A DNA stretch of 64,000 nucleotides, from NCBI GenBank assembly GCA_017979445.1, contig CM030706.1:12820967-12884966 (forward strand), written 5' to 3'. The notes under the pieces are model-generated. The model ran no database searches. It was not told the DNA's origin and saw only the letters and a program-made list of their open reading frames with translations. The DNA is from Akebia trifoliata (lineage: Eukaryota > Streptophyta > Magnoliopsida > Ranunculales > Lardizabalaceae). Of the stretch, positions 11,280 to 21,874 are shown piece by piece. Both the position numbers and the translations under genes were made by a program. Numbering within the stretch: position 1 is the stretch's first letter; each line of letters begins with the position of its first letter.

Positions 11280-12895
11280 ATGGGGTCATATAGGATTATC
11301 ATTGCGCCCAAACTCAAGCGTCCACCTCCTAGTTGGAGTCGTAAGTCCAGTCGGTTAGAAAGAACCATAGTACCAAGTCAACAAGCAGAGATGACTTCAG
11401 AATCTGAGCTCACAGAGATCCGTAAGATCTTGGCAGCCTTTGCCAATGATATCAGTAATATAAAAGGCAAAGTGGAAATGTTAGAACAGACCTCAGAATC
11501 GACAGGAATTCCCTTAGAGGACCCAAAGGGGAAAAAGGTTGAAGAGAAACGTCCACGTGAAGTCTTCGAGCTCGATGGAGACGAAGAGTATGTTGATGAA
11601 AATCTGGCATTATCTAATAGAATGTCTCAATTGGAGTCAGCGATGAAGAGTATAAAGGGTATTGATGAAATTGCAGCAGGCATTGAAGCTTTGAATCGCA
11701 TCCCTAGAATCCATTTGCCAGAAAAGTTTGTGATGCTTGAAATGGACAAATTCAGTGGGACAGGGTGTGCGAAAACACATCTTAAGATGTATGTTACCAA
11801 CATGCGCACTATGGGGCTCAGCGACGAACATATGACATTGTTGTTCCAAAGAACTTTATCAGGATCAGCACTACGTTGGTTAATGTCTCAAGATCCAGTT
11901 ACTGTGGGTACATGGGAAAACATGTCAAAGGCCTTCTGGCATCAGTATAAGTACAGTACCTAGATTGAGACTTCAAGAAGGGATCTGGAAGCAACTAAAC
12001 AGAAAAATGGGGAGACATTCACTGATTTCATTGGTCGCTGGAGGGCCAAGGCTTCTCAAATGTGGGATAGACCTTCGGAGAAGGAACAAGTAGCAATTAT
12101 CCTGAAGAACCTCTCTCAAGGATATGCTCAACACCTAGTGGCCCAATACCTCCCTACTTTTGAATCCTTGTTGCAAGCAGGGAGCCAACTTGAGGATGCA
12201 TTTGCCTCTGGGATCCTTTCTAACTCCTCAGATAACAAGCTTAAGAAATCATATGTTCCCAAACCCAACATCAACCATACTTACATCGCCAATACCTCAG
12301 TTACCCCAGCTCAACCCCGGCCCGGGTTAATAACCAAGGTCACCCGAGTCAACCTCGAACTCCGCGTCAATTTACCAACTTAGGGATGACCCTTACCATA
12401 GCTTTGCAAAAACTGTTGAAGAAAGGGTTGCTTACCCCGATTCAACCCCGACCTTTACCAAATCCCTTGCCAGCCGGACACAACCCCAACTTATTCTGTG
12501 AATTTCATCAAAATCCTGGCTATCACACGGATCGATGTATCACCCTGCGCCATGCCATTCAAAAACTTATTGATAACAAAAAGATCACGATCCCTAGCCC
12601 ACCAAATGTCACCACTAATCCACTACCTACCTATCAACCTCCACCGATCCTGAACATGGTTTCTCACACCCCATTACCATTCGACCCTGTTTCTCTCATC
12701 CATCCAATCCAAGTTAAACCACCCAGTTACCCCCTTGCCGGGATAGCCCTCACTAATGAGGTTTTCACCACGAACTATGAACCATTTGATTTAACCTCTG
12801 ATGATACATATTGTTTATCCCCACCTCGTTACGATAGTCCCGCGTTCACTAGTTACTTGTTGGCCCAAATGAATCTGAAAAACCTGAACCTTTGA
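11280..12895 (+). pseudogene. X1 gag (capsid/nucleocapsid), broken
   Basis: Gag forms the virus-like particle. Frame 0 runs from ATG 11280 (MGSYRIIIAPK) to 12383 with a TAG at 11961-11963, then a frameshift near 12384 continues it in frame 2 to 12895. The capsid part has the retrotransposon gag core: FSGTGCAKTHLKMYV, LSGSALRWLMSQ, then WENMSKAFWHQY and FTDFIGRWRAKASQ. Before it is a Glu-rich, probably coiled region (residues about 40-135). Nucleocapsid shows one knuckle-like motif, CEFHQNPGYHTDRC (about 12498-12539), spaced C-X2-H-X5-H-X3-C and thus a variant of the usual CCHC. A Pro-rich tail follows. X3 has the homologous gag at 48741-50540. Confidence 0.88.
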
Positions 12896-13764
12896 CAGCC
12901 GAAGATCCATACTTGTTGACTGAGGAAGATGAGCCTTTCCCCCTTTCCTGTTATGAAGTTAGACATATGACTCGAGGGGGAAGAGTTTTTAAGCCACAAG
13001 AACTCTGTGTTGAAAATCCTACAACCCTGGCAAGAAAATAAGGAGAAGATCCCACTAAGGAAAGCATCGAAGAAGATAACTCCGTGATCAAACAGTTGAA
13101 AAAATCAGGGGCCAATATCTCAGTATGGGGTTTACTTATGGCTTCCACTACTCATAGGGAGGCTGTTTTCAAAGCACTAAACATAGCCCAAGTCTCCCTT
13201 GATACTTCTCCAGATCAGCTGGCCAGTATAGTGGGGGCAACTTACGTGGAGAATATCCTATCCTTCTCGGACTCAGATCTCCCAAAAGAAGGGGCAAGCC
13301 ATACTAAGCCGTTGCACATTACAGTTGACTGTAACGGAATGAGGGTACCTTTGGTTTTGATTGATAACAGGAGTGCACTGAACGTTTGCCCGCTGAAAAC
13401 GGCTACTTGTCTCGGATTTAAGGCTGAAGATCTCAAACCTACTAATCAAGGTGTTAGAGCCTATGATAACACCAAGAGGGATGTACTGGGAATTTTGCAT
13501 CTTCGACTATCCACAGGCATAGTTGAATTTCCTGTAGAATTTCAGGTCATTGACATCCAGTCTTCTTTCAATTTACTGTTAGGGAGACCATGGTTACACC
13601 AGATCAAAGCCATCCCTTCTACGCTACACCAGAAGGTCAAATTTATCAAGGATGGGCTAGTAATTACTCTTCATGGAGATGCTGAAATTGTAGGGATCAT
13701 AAATAATACTGAGGCTAAGGATAAGCCGTTGCTTGAGTTCAACCCGAACAACAAGGAGTAGAGC
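12896..13764 (+). pseudogene. X1 protease region, active-site Gly replaced
   Basis: Retroviral-type aspartic protease that would cut the polyprotein. Frame 1 carries the gag-protease linker (AEDPYLLTEEDEPFPLSC), a stop TAA near 13039, then an open stretch 13084-13761. The pre-protease helix NISVWGLLMAST-HREAV is followed by the catalytic loop LIDNRSALNV: Asp codon at 13363-13365, but the expected Gly (DNGS in Y3) is Arg at 13369-13371. The flap and C-terminal hallmark FNLLLGRPWLHQIKAIPSTLHQKVKF is intact. A frameshift near 13750-13765 separates it from the downstream pol frame. With Arg in the D-[NST]-G loop it is probably inactive. Confidence 0.85.
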
Positions 13765-14969
13765 TCAGTGGGTTCGAATTTGAAAAGATATGCTCAATCC
13801 AATGGGATCAAGCCATGAAAGAATATTTTCCAATAGAAAATACCTCTAATTGCTGCATGGCCAATATATTCAAGAAAATGAGATTCTTTCCTGGTATGGG
13901 CTTAGGTCGCAAGCAGCAAGGTATTAAAGAGGCACCAGTGATTAAAGAGGCCATCGGCACATTCGGACTAGGATATAAGCCTACTAAGGAAGATTGGGCC
14001 CAATACTGGAAGACAAAACGGGATAAGACCATCGCTAAAAGGCAAAGGCGTACCGCAGATCTCATCAAAATGAAGTCCTATCGAAAGACTCTCAATGGTT
14101 ATTTTGTGAAAGAAGGAGAAGACTTCCGTTACTGTGGGTTCCCAGAGCCTTTCATCGATCACATCACTGGTACTCGACTGCCGGGGTTTGAAATCTTCTT
14201 TGGCATGGAATGGCCTTAAAAGGAAACAAGCACAGAAGTTAAAGAGAAAAAAGTTGAAGACTGGTAGCTCGATCTGGACTTCCTCAACATCGATCAGCTA
14301 TTCATTGAAGACCATAGTGTTTTAGTGTTATCGATTGAGAAAGGGATCCCAAATCCTCAGTCTGTAATCAAACCCGTTGTTGGGGCTCTATCAAATTATT
14401 ATGTAATCAGTCCTGTGTTGCATGTCAAGGCTGGGTCTGTCGGTCCCATTAGTCCTGTTCAGTCTGACATGCCAGTTGAGTCATTTATTTCTATTGAGTC
14501 GAGTAAGTTAGTCGTTTCTGCTGAGTCTGTTGCTTCTAGGGAGTCTGTTTTTCCTGCTGAGTCGAGTGAGTCTGTCAAGTCTGCAATGAGTCCTGTTACC
14601 CCATCTCTTTTTAATGAAATGAAAGAAATTTTTGATTACCCCGAGCGCAATAATAATTCAACTAATAATCTGACTTCGGAGGGAGAGTCTTCTGACGAAG
14701 AACCTCCCCTTGAAATAATCAAATTACTTGAACAAGAAAAGGAACGTCGGGCTCAACCTCTAATAGAGGAAGTAGAGGTTATCAACCTCGGAACAAAAGA
14801 AAGTCCTCAAGAAATTCGTATAGGGGTCACTTTATCTCCTAATGAACGCAAAGGGATAGTAGATTTGCTTAGAAAGTTCAAAGACGTATTCGCGTGGTCT
14901 TACGAGGATATGCCGAGGGTAAGCACAGATATTGTCCAACATCGGATTCCGTTATATCCGAATGCTTGA
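13765..14969 (+). pseudogene. X1 G-patch-like segment and Ser-rich linker of pol
   Basis: Frame 0 continues from ELSGFEFEKICSIQWDQAM into a glycine-rich G-patch-like motif (MRFFPGMGLGRKQQGI, 13878-13925), as often follows protease in Tat elements and some retroviruses. It then reads a conserved FRYCGFPEPFIDHITG block. Stops occur at 14217-14219 (TAA) and about 14266 (TAG; X3 has CAA). The second half (14325-14969) is a low-complexity linker with repeated ES(V/F/I) units, an acidic segment (EGESSDEEPPLE) and the INLGTKESPQEIRIG stretch leading into RT. TGA at 14967-14969 is CGA in X3. Confidence 0.8.
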
Positions 14970-15640
14970 CCAATCAAATAGAAACTTCGACGTATGAAGC
15001 CAGAATGGACTTTGAAAATCAAAGAAGAAGTTACGAAGCAGATTAACGCTGGATTTTAAGAAGTAGTAGAATACCCTGAGTGGATTGCCAATGTCGTCCC
15101 GGTGCCGAAAAAGGATGGAAAAGTTAGAATGTGTGTGGATTTTAGAGACTTAAACAAAGCAAGCCCAAAGGATAGTTTCCCTTTACCACACATAGATGTC
15201 CTAGTGGACAGTACAGTAGGGCACGTTTTGTTATCCTTCATGGATGGATTTTCAGGGTACAATCAGATAAAAATGGATCCTCGAGATATGCAAAAAACGT
15301 CGTTCATCACGCAGTGGGGGACCTTTTGCTACAAGGTCATGCCTTTTGGTTTGAAGAACGCTGGAGCTACCTATCAAAGAGCAGCCACGACTTTACTACA
15401 TGACATGATACACAAGGAAGTCGAAGTCTATGTTGATGATATGATAGTCAAATCTAAGGAACGACTAGGGCATGTTACAGCGTTAGAAAAATTTCTCACA
15501 AGGATTCAAAAATACCAACTCCGCCTCAACCCACAGAAGTGTGTATTTGGAGTAACTTTTGGAAAACTATTAGGATTTGTAGTCAGTTAGAGAGGGATCG
15601 AAGTAGACCTTGTAAAGATTAAAGCTATCCAAGAGATGCC
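14970..15640 (+). pseudogene. X1 reverse transcriptase
   Basis: Frame 0 with stops near 14979 (TAG), 15057 (TAA) and 15588 (TAG). The open core 15102-15590 is well kept: VPKKDGKVRMCVDFRDLNKASPKDSFPLP (fingers), LLSFMDGFSGYNQIKM (palm, first catalytic Asp), TQWGTFCYKVMPFGLKNAGATYQR, and the catalytic YVDDMIVKS near 15430-15456. It aligns closely with X3 52514-53192. All catalytic Asp residues are present; only the stops argue against activity. Confidence 0.92.
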
Positions 15641-16310
15641 ATCGCCCGAGACTGAAAAGCAGATTCGAGGTTTTCTGGGCAGAATCCAGTATGTTGATAG
15701 GTTCATCGCTCAACTCATCAATGTCTGCGAACATATTTTCAAGCTTCTCAAAAAGAATGAACCAACAGTTTGGAATGAGCAATGTCAAAAGACTTTCGAC
15801 CAAGTCAAGGAGTATCTCTTAAACCCACCTATTTTGGTTCTACCTACACCGGGTGAACCACTTCTTCTTTATCTGTCAGTCACAGAAGAAGCTATGGGAT
15901 GCATGCTTGTACAGTATGACAAAGATACTCGCAAAGAAATGGCCATCTACTACATCAGTAAGAAGATGTTAGAGTATCAACGAAAATATTCATCCTTGGA
16001 GAAAACCTACTTAGCACTGGTATGGGCCACTCAGAGACTCCGACACTATATGTTGTCTCATTCAATTATCCTGTTATCTCAGATGGATCCTCTCAAGTAT
16101 CTTTTCGAGAAACCGGCATTGACAGGGAGAACCGCACGATGGTTATTGTTGCTATCAGAGTTTGACATCACGCATGTTACGTAGAAATCTATCAAAGAGA
16201 GAGCTGTAGCAGAATACTTGGCAGATCACCCTGTAGTAGAAGGAATAAGGCATGTTGATCAATTCCCAGATGAGAACATCTTGCACATTAAAGAAGAACC
16301 GCAGAACCAA
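15641..16310 (+). pseudogene. X1 first RNase H, catalytic motif lost
   Basis: Frame 0, following the RT connection segment (RGFLGRIQYVDRFIAQL). The N-terminal strand that should hold a D-A-S motif reads LYLSVTEEAMGCML, so the first catalytic Asp is absent. The rest of the fold is recognisable (MAIYYISKKML, YSSLEKTYLALVWATQRL, LTGRTARWLLLLSEFDITHV). TAG near 16183 corresponds to a Gln codon elsewhere. Loss of the Asp is typical of dual-RNase-H elements, where this domain is thought to serve structurally. Confidence 0.85.
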
Positions 16311-16848
16311 ACATGGTAGTTGTACTTTGATGGAGCCGCCAATCAAAATGGGTATGGAATAGGGGCAGTCCTGTTTTCTCCGGAAGGGTGCCATATTCCT
16401 ATCGCTATTAAGTTAGCCTTTTCGAACACTAACACCACGACTGAATATAAGACGTGCATCGCGGGGCTCGAAGCTGCTTTGAACCTGGGCATTACAGAAA
16501 TTGAGGTTTTTGGGGATTCAGCCTTGGTCATACATTAGTCATTGGAAGAATGGAAGACTAGGGATGAAATGTTGAAACCTTACCATGAGTATTTGTTAAA
16601 CTTAGTCAGTAAGTTTAAAGCTATCCTGTTCCAGCACTTGTCAAGGGAAGATAACAGATTTGCTGACTCCTTAGTAACTTTATCTTCAATGATCCATTTG
16701 CCCCCTGGCATGGAATTGAGACCGATCACTGTTGAAGTTAAAGACAAACCCGCATACTGTCATCAGATCAACATTGCTACTCGACTACCCGATGGAAAGC
16801 CATGGTACACAGACATAAAGAAAGTGTTGGAAAAATAAGAATTCCTGG
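16311..16848 (+). pseudogene. X1 second, archaeal-type RNase H (Tat clade hallmark)
   Basis: Extra RNase H that degrades the RNA strand of the RNA-DNA hybrid. All four acidic positions are visible in frame 0: Asp in YFDGAANQNGYGIGAV (from 16322), Glu in TEYKTCIAGLEAAL (about 16440-16480), Asp in VFGDSALVIH (about 16507-16536) and Asp in SREDNRFADSLV (about 16640-16672). Stops interrupt it at 16317-16319, 16536-16538 (TAG where Gln is expected) and 16836-16838. Its presence between the first RNase H and integrase places the element in the Tat clade. Confidence 0.9.
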
Positions 16849-18012
16849 AAGAAGCATCGAAGAAAGAACGACAGACCCTACTAAGATTAGCATCGCAATT
16901 TATCCTGTGCGTAGGAAGTTTATACAAAAGGTCTTATGATGGGATTCATTTGTCGTGTGTTGATAAAGATCAAGCTGAACAGATAATGATTGAACTACAT
17001 TCAGGAGAATGTGGCCCTCACATGAGTGGGAAAATGTTAGCTAAGAAGATTATGAGACAAGGATACTATTGGCCCACGATGGAAACAGATTGTCATCACA
17101 TGGTCAAAACCTGTCATAAGTGCCAAATACATGTGAACCTGATCCATGTGCCGCCATCTCAATTAGGGAATTGACATTATTGGTAAAATATCGCCTAAGT
17201 CATCAAACGGGCACGAATACATTCTGGTTGCCATCGATTATTTTACCAAATAGGTCGAAGCTGCCTCTTATGCTGTCCTCACTGCGTCTCGAGTTGCAAA
17301 GTTCATTCAAACAAACATCATCAGTCGATACGGGGTACCTTCAGAGTTGATCTCTGATAACGGGTCGCACTTCAAAGCTGAGGTTATCAAATTGTGTTCA
17401 AAGTTCAAAATCTCACACCATAAATCATCTTCTTACCGCCCTCAGACTAACGGAGCAGTCGAAGCAGCTAATAAGAATATTAAGACTATCCTTAGAAAAA
17501 TGTATCAATCACATCGAGATTGGTCAGAAAAACTGCCATTTGCATTATGGGCATATCGAACCTCAATTCGATCCTCCACCGGAGCTACTTCCTACTCCTT
17601 AGTGTATGGCATGGAAGCAGTCTTGCTAGTTGAAATGGAGATTCCGTCTCTCAGGGTTCTCTTAGAGAGTCAGTTGTCAGAAGCAGACTGGATTCGCCAA
17701 CGGTATGAAGAGTTAAATTTGATCGAGGAAAAATGACTAAGAGCGTTGTATCACGTGCAAGCTTATCAAAGAAGAGTCGCCCGTGCATTTGACAAGAAAA
17801 TCAAGGCCCGTCACTTACAAGTCGGGGATTTAGTACTCAAAGAGAACAGGGCACCTATTTTTGATCCCAGGGGGAAGTTCAAACCAAATTGGGGAGGTCC
17901 GTTCATCGTCAAAGAAATATTACCAGGAAAAGTTGTCAGACTTCAAGATCATGATGGAATCGAATTACCAGAACCAACCAACCTTGACCAAATCAAACGG
18001 TACTACATTTAA
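16849..18012 (+). pseudogene. X1 integrase
   Basis: Zinc-binding HHCC domain in frame 0 (LHSGECGPHMSGKML, then CHKCQ, 16985-17130). A stop at 17172-17174 and a frameshift just after move the core to frame 1. First catalytic Asp is in AIDYFTK (about 17228-17250), followed by TAG where Trp is expected. Second Asp is in LISDNGSHFKAEV (17347 on), and Glu in GAVEAANKNIK (about 17455-17485). The C-terminal domain (VGDLVLKENRAP, GKFKPNWGGPFIVKEI) ends with YYI and TAA at 18010-18012. Another stop lies at 17734-17736. No chromodomain is present, as expected for Tat elements. Confidence 0.9.
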
Positions 18013-19523
18013 GGAGGCCATCTTTGGGCCGAATCAATCCTCATATTACCCAGTTACCCAGTCCAACATATCCTTTCTTAACCCCTTTGCAGCCTCTTCA
18101 AAAAGAAAAATTATGCCTTTTTCTTTCTCAACCCGATCACCTAACCTAGGAGAGGGAAGTTTCGAACTACGTTTTGGTCTGATCCCAAAATTCTGGGGTA
18201 CGTAGGCAACCTGAGAAGTTACTTCAGGCCCGATCACATCAAAATAAAAATATATATTTCCCACACAATAAAAAAAAATCAAGAAAAAATATCATTCAAA
18301 ATGGGGAAGAAAATTGAAAGAAAAAGAAATAATGCCACACAAGGGGCCTTTGGGTTTTTGAGCCTCAAAATCCCTTTCTTTTTATACCCAGTCCTAAGCC
18401 TACCCATGAAAGTCCTCCTAAGTACCGCATGAAAAGTCAAGGAAGATAGCAAAGCATGATCAGACAGTAACTCTAGAAGTTCAGAGGAGAAGAAAAAGAT
18501 AATAAAAAAAATGATGCCTGCTAAGTTGAAAATCTGAAAAAGGCGACTTAGGCAAAAATTAAGGCAAGCTCGCAAGGTTGAAAATCTGAAAGGACAACTT
18601 TGACAACAATCAGAGCCAAGAAAAAAAGAAAAAGCTCGCTAGATCGAAAACCTGAAAAGGCGATCTAGGCAAAAGCTAGAGCAAGCTTGATAGATTGAAA
18701 ACCTGAAAAAGCGATCTAGGCAAAAGTTAGAGCAAAAAAGAAAAACAGAAGAAAATCCCAAGCTGAGAGTGGTCCGAGCTGAAACATCAAAAGTCCGAAT
18801 AATCAAGTTCAATACTTAACTTAAATCAGGAATAGACTCAGAAGTCACAAGTATCTTGTCTACGATCGATCTGAAAATTCTTACTTCCCCCAAGTGAATC
18901 AAGAGAGATAAGGGTGAATTCTATGATGAAACTCGAAAGTAAATAATTTTGTACTCTTGAGCCTGACTCAAAAAACCTTCAATAAAATTAATCAAAATTA
19001 AAAGTTGAGTCTTTATTGCGCTTATGGTAATCAATTATTTCAAACCTTCATACAAGGGGCATTTTCTTTCTTTTTTATTGTAACTTTTCCCCCTTATACT
19101 AGGGGCATTTTTTTATGATGTGTTCAATTATTTTCAAGGCCATGTTCATTGTCAAACTAGAAGCGATTTGTTTTTGAGCAATGTTAATCCTAAAAGATAA
19201 TGAGAACCCCAAATTTAAGGTAACCCTCTTGATAACAGTTTTTCAAAAACCTCTTGAGGTTCAAAAGAAATAAAAACTCAGGTTTTAAAACTTTTTGATA
19301 AATCCTTGAGGTTCAAACAAAAGCATTTTGGATCTCACATAAGGAGATATGGCATTCTTTCATTCTCCAAATTCTTTTCAGATCCGATCATTCTTGGAAT
19401 CGATCATTTCTCTTCCAGATTCATTATCTTCCAAATTTATTCGTTCTCCGGTTCGTTCTAATCAGTTTTCTCCAAATTCGTTAATTCTTTCCCAAAATTC
19501 ATTCATTCCTCTGCCAGTTTTGC
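18013..19523 (+). other. X1 3' noncoding region
   Basis: No gene is supported; open frames here lack any counterpart or domain. Features seen: a segment near 18160-18215 (TTCGAACTACGTTTTGGTCTG, then GGGGTACGTAGGCAACC) of a kind often present downstream of integrase in plant Tat elements; a four-unit repeat at 18515-18733; and two AGGGGCATTTT motifs (about 19052 and 19100) that echo the polypurine tract just before the 3' LTR. Confidence 0.6.
18515..18733 (+). repeat. About four 51-bp tandem repeats
   Basis: Units read GCTCGCTAGATCGAAAACC-TGAAAAGGCGATCTAGGCAAAAGCTAGAGCAA with variation. Units three and four are closest; a short A-rich spacer (about 18619-18632) separates them from the first two. 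Each unit has AGATC near its start and GATCT further on, giving possible pairing within the unit. Confidence 0.75.
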
Positions 19524-19854
19524 TCAGTTTTTGCCAAGGATTAACTTGGATTTTTCTCAGTTGCCGCCAAGGGTTATCTTGGATTTTGCTCAGTTTCCGC
19601 CAAGCGTTATCTTTGAATTTGCTCAGTTGCTGCCAAGGGTTATCTTGGATTTTGCTCAATTTTCGCCAAGGGTTATCTTGGATTTTGCTCAGATCCCGCT
19701 AAGGGTTATCTTGGATTTTGCTCAGTTGCCGCCAAAGGTTATCTTGGATTTTGCTCAGTTTCCGCCAAGGGTTATCTTGGATTTTGCTCAGATGCCGCCA
19801 AGGGTTATCTTGGATTTTGCTCAGTTACCGCCGAGGGTTTTCTCGAAATTATGC
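19524..19854 (+). repeat. Ten 33-bp tandem repeats, X1 3' region
   Basis: Ten units on the pattern TCAGTTGCCGCCAAGGG-TTATCTTGGATTTTGC, exactly 33 bases in most, so one frame reads an 11-residue repeat (ILDFAQ-PPRV) through the whole array. Each unit contains CCAAG...CTTGG, a 5-bp inverted repeat around GGTTAT. The open frame over the array (19531-20040) is more easily explained by the repeat length than by coding: no homologous frame is visible in other copies. Confidence 0.9.
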
Positions 19855-20199
19855 TCAGTTTATACTCAGATATGCCTAGTTTTCTCGAAGTTATGCTCAG
19901 GTTATGCTAAAATTATACTCAGATTTTACTCAGTTTCACACAGTGCACACACTTGCACATTTGCACTTTTTAGTCAGGGAGAATTCTTTAAAATTCAAGG
20001 ATCTGACACTGTCAGTGAGAGTTTGCGCTCAAGGACCTGACAACCTTTTGATTCGGGGAGAGCTTTTCCCTCAAGGATCCGAACACCTTGACGAATTGCT
20101 AAATCAGGCTGCAAAATGAACTGTCACTAGCTTTGGCATTCAGATATCGCACTATCTACCAAAATAGATTTGCTATCTAGTTTGCTTCAACCCTCTGCC
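19855..20199 (+). other. X1 tail between 33-bp array and polypurine tract
   Basis: Decaying TTATGCTCAG-containing sequence continues the flavour of the array to about 19935. Unique sequence follows. No gene is seen. Confidence 0.5.
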
Positions 20200-20212
20200 A
20201 AAGAGGGGCATC
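20200..20212 (+). other. X1 polypurine tract
   Basis: AAAGAGGGGCATC lies immediately before the 3' LTR start (TGTAGACA, 20213). This is the expected primer site for plus-strand DNA synthesis. Confidence 0.8.
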
Positions 20213-21869
20213 TGTAGACACCCCATTTTTGCACTCGCCTGATTAATCAACTCGTCAACCCGATCGCAATGATTCCCAATGATGGATGTGTATTCCATTG
20301 CTTTATTTTGTTACCAGATGTGTTTCAGAAATCTGGATAAGGTATCTCAAACTGACAAAACCTAGAAACCACGCTACGCTAGGAAAATATGACCCCAGAA
20401 ACATAGAAATCATCATCTTGCAGACCAAAAAGAAGCTTCACGATAAAAATCACTAAAAATTGACCAAATTACCAAAATACCCCTAACCTCAAAACAACCC
20501 TAAAGCCTACGCTACGCTTAGGAAAACCCATTCAAACACATAAAATAACAAATCAAAACCAAATAAATCATTTCGCAATTTTAATAGAATTCGACAAAAT
20601 TATGAAAATGCCCCTCATAAAATTCATGATCATTTCACACAAAAAATTTCATAAATGACACAAACTAATATTTCCATTGAATTCCTTACGAAAAATCGAT
20701 TCTAAAACATCCTAGAACATTAAAAACTGACTTAAAATGTGAAAAGTCTTCTCCGCGGGCAAAACAGTAATTTCACAATTTTTATAATTAAAAAATTCAA
20801 AATTAATAAATAAAACATTAAATAATTAAAGTGAAACATTAATGAAATTAATTTAAAAATCTGAACCGAAAAAATCGATCAATCGGATTTTCAAGTAAAA
20901 TTGTTGAGGGTTCGTGGGATATTTCTTTAAGGACCACTCCATTTGGGGGTCCAAAGAATTAAAGAAATAATGGAGGGGGTTCTCCTAAAATTAAAAGTAA
21001 ATCAAGCAAGACTGAAGTCAAGGTATTAAAGTCAATCTAGTGAGATTAAAGTCAAAATTTAAGTCAATTAAACAAGACTAAAGTCAAGATATTAAAAGTC
21101 AATCAATTAAGACTAAAGTCAAAACATTAAAAGTCAATCAAATAAGACCAAAAGTCATAATAGAGTTCTAATTAAATAATAACTCTATCTAATAGAGTTC
21201 TAACTTAAAAATAATTCTACCTAAAACAATTCTAATTAAAACACAATTCTACCTAAAACAAGTCTAACTAAAACACAACTTTAATTAAAAGAACTCTAAT
21301 TAAATACTAACTTTATCCAAATCAACCCCTAAAAACATCTATAAATAGAGGTGCTCACACCCTATTTTCGTATCAAATCATAAATCCCAAGAAAAGTAGG
21401 TCTAGAAGCCCCCATAGCCTCCCATAAACCCTAGTTTTGGAGCCCCAACTCCTTACCTAACACCCGTCCTTCAATTTTAGCCTAGAAAACACCTAAAAGC
21501 CTTCCAAAAATATCCAAAAATCCGCAACAAACTTGAAGAGTTCAGATCCAAAAATAAGGAGATACATTACCTCGGAGATCCGAAATCAAATCCGGAGACA
21601 GAACGAAGCAAGGGAGTATGGCACAAGGAGCTATTTTTGTTAGATCTGAGGGAGCAAAATCCTTGCTATCGGAAAGTATAAAACTTTTTTTATTTATTTT
21701 TATCTAGGTTTTTGGCAATGTGATTTATTTAGGAAGTTAGTAGAGACCGGCTTCGGCCGGGCGGGGTTGGTGCCTAACACCTTCCAACCCCTTAACAACT
21801 AGGTGGCGACTCCCAAACCTCAAGGGTCAAAAGCGGATCCGCACACCCCGCGGATCGAGGGCGCTTTCA
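20213..21869 (+). repeat. X1 3' LTR
   Basis: A 1657-bp copy of the 5' LTR with scattered substitutions and one deletion of about 76 bp near 21791, which removes the segment between CCTTCCAACCCC and TTAACAACTAGG. TATA box at 21340-21348. Ends in CTTTCA before the ATGAG duplication. Confidence 0.93.
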
Positions 21870-21874
21870 ATGAG
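21870..21874. repeat. X1 target-site duplication, right copy (ATGAG)
   Basis: Follows the CTTTCA end of the 3' LTR at 21869 and matches 4696-4700 exactly. Y1 sequence (TAAAAAAATTATAC) resumes immediately after. Confidence 0.93.

Larger units (their letters stand above)
4701..21869 (+). mobile_element. X1: complete Ogre-like Tat retrotransposon, about 17.2 kb
   Basis: Both LTRs (4701-6434 and 20213-21869) begin TGTAGACACC and end in CTTTCA, and the element is flanked by ATGAG on both sides. After the 5' LTR comes a PBS complementary to tRNA-Arg, a 3.4-kb leader, ORF1, gag, protease, a G-patch-like segment, RT, two RNase H domains and integrase, then a 2.2-kb 3' noncoding region with tandem repeats and a polypurine tract. 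Size, upstream ORF, dual RNase H and PBS type all fit the Ogre-like branch of the Tat clade. Coding frames carry stops, so it is non-autonomous now. It lies inside Y1 in the same orientation. Confidence 0.95.

Noticed and set aside
18046..18575. Minus-strand frames with Phe/Leu-rich stretches
   Set aside because: Produced by A/G-rich repeats of the X1 3' region read in reverse; no support as genes.
19531..20040. Open frame of 169 codons with 11-residue repeats
   Set aside because: Explained by the 33-bp tandem repeat; no start context, no domain and no counterpart seen.
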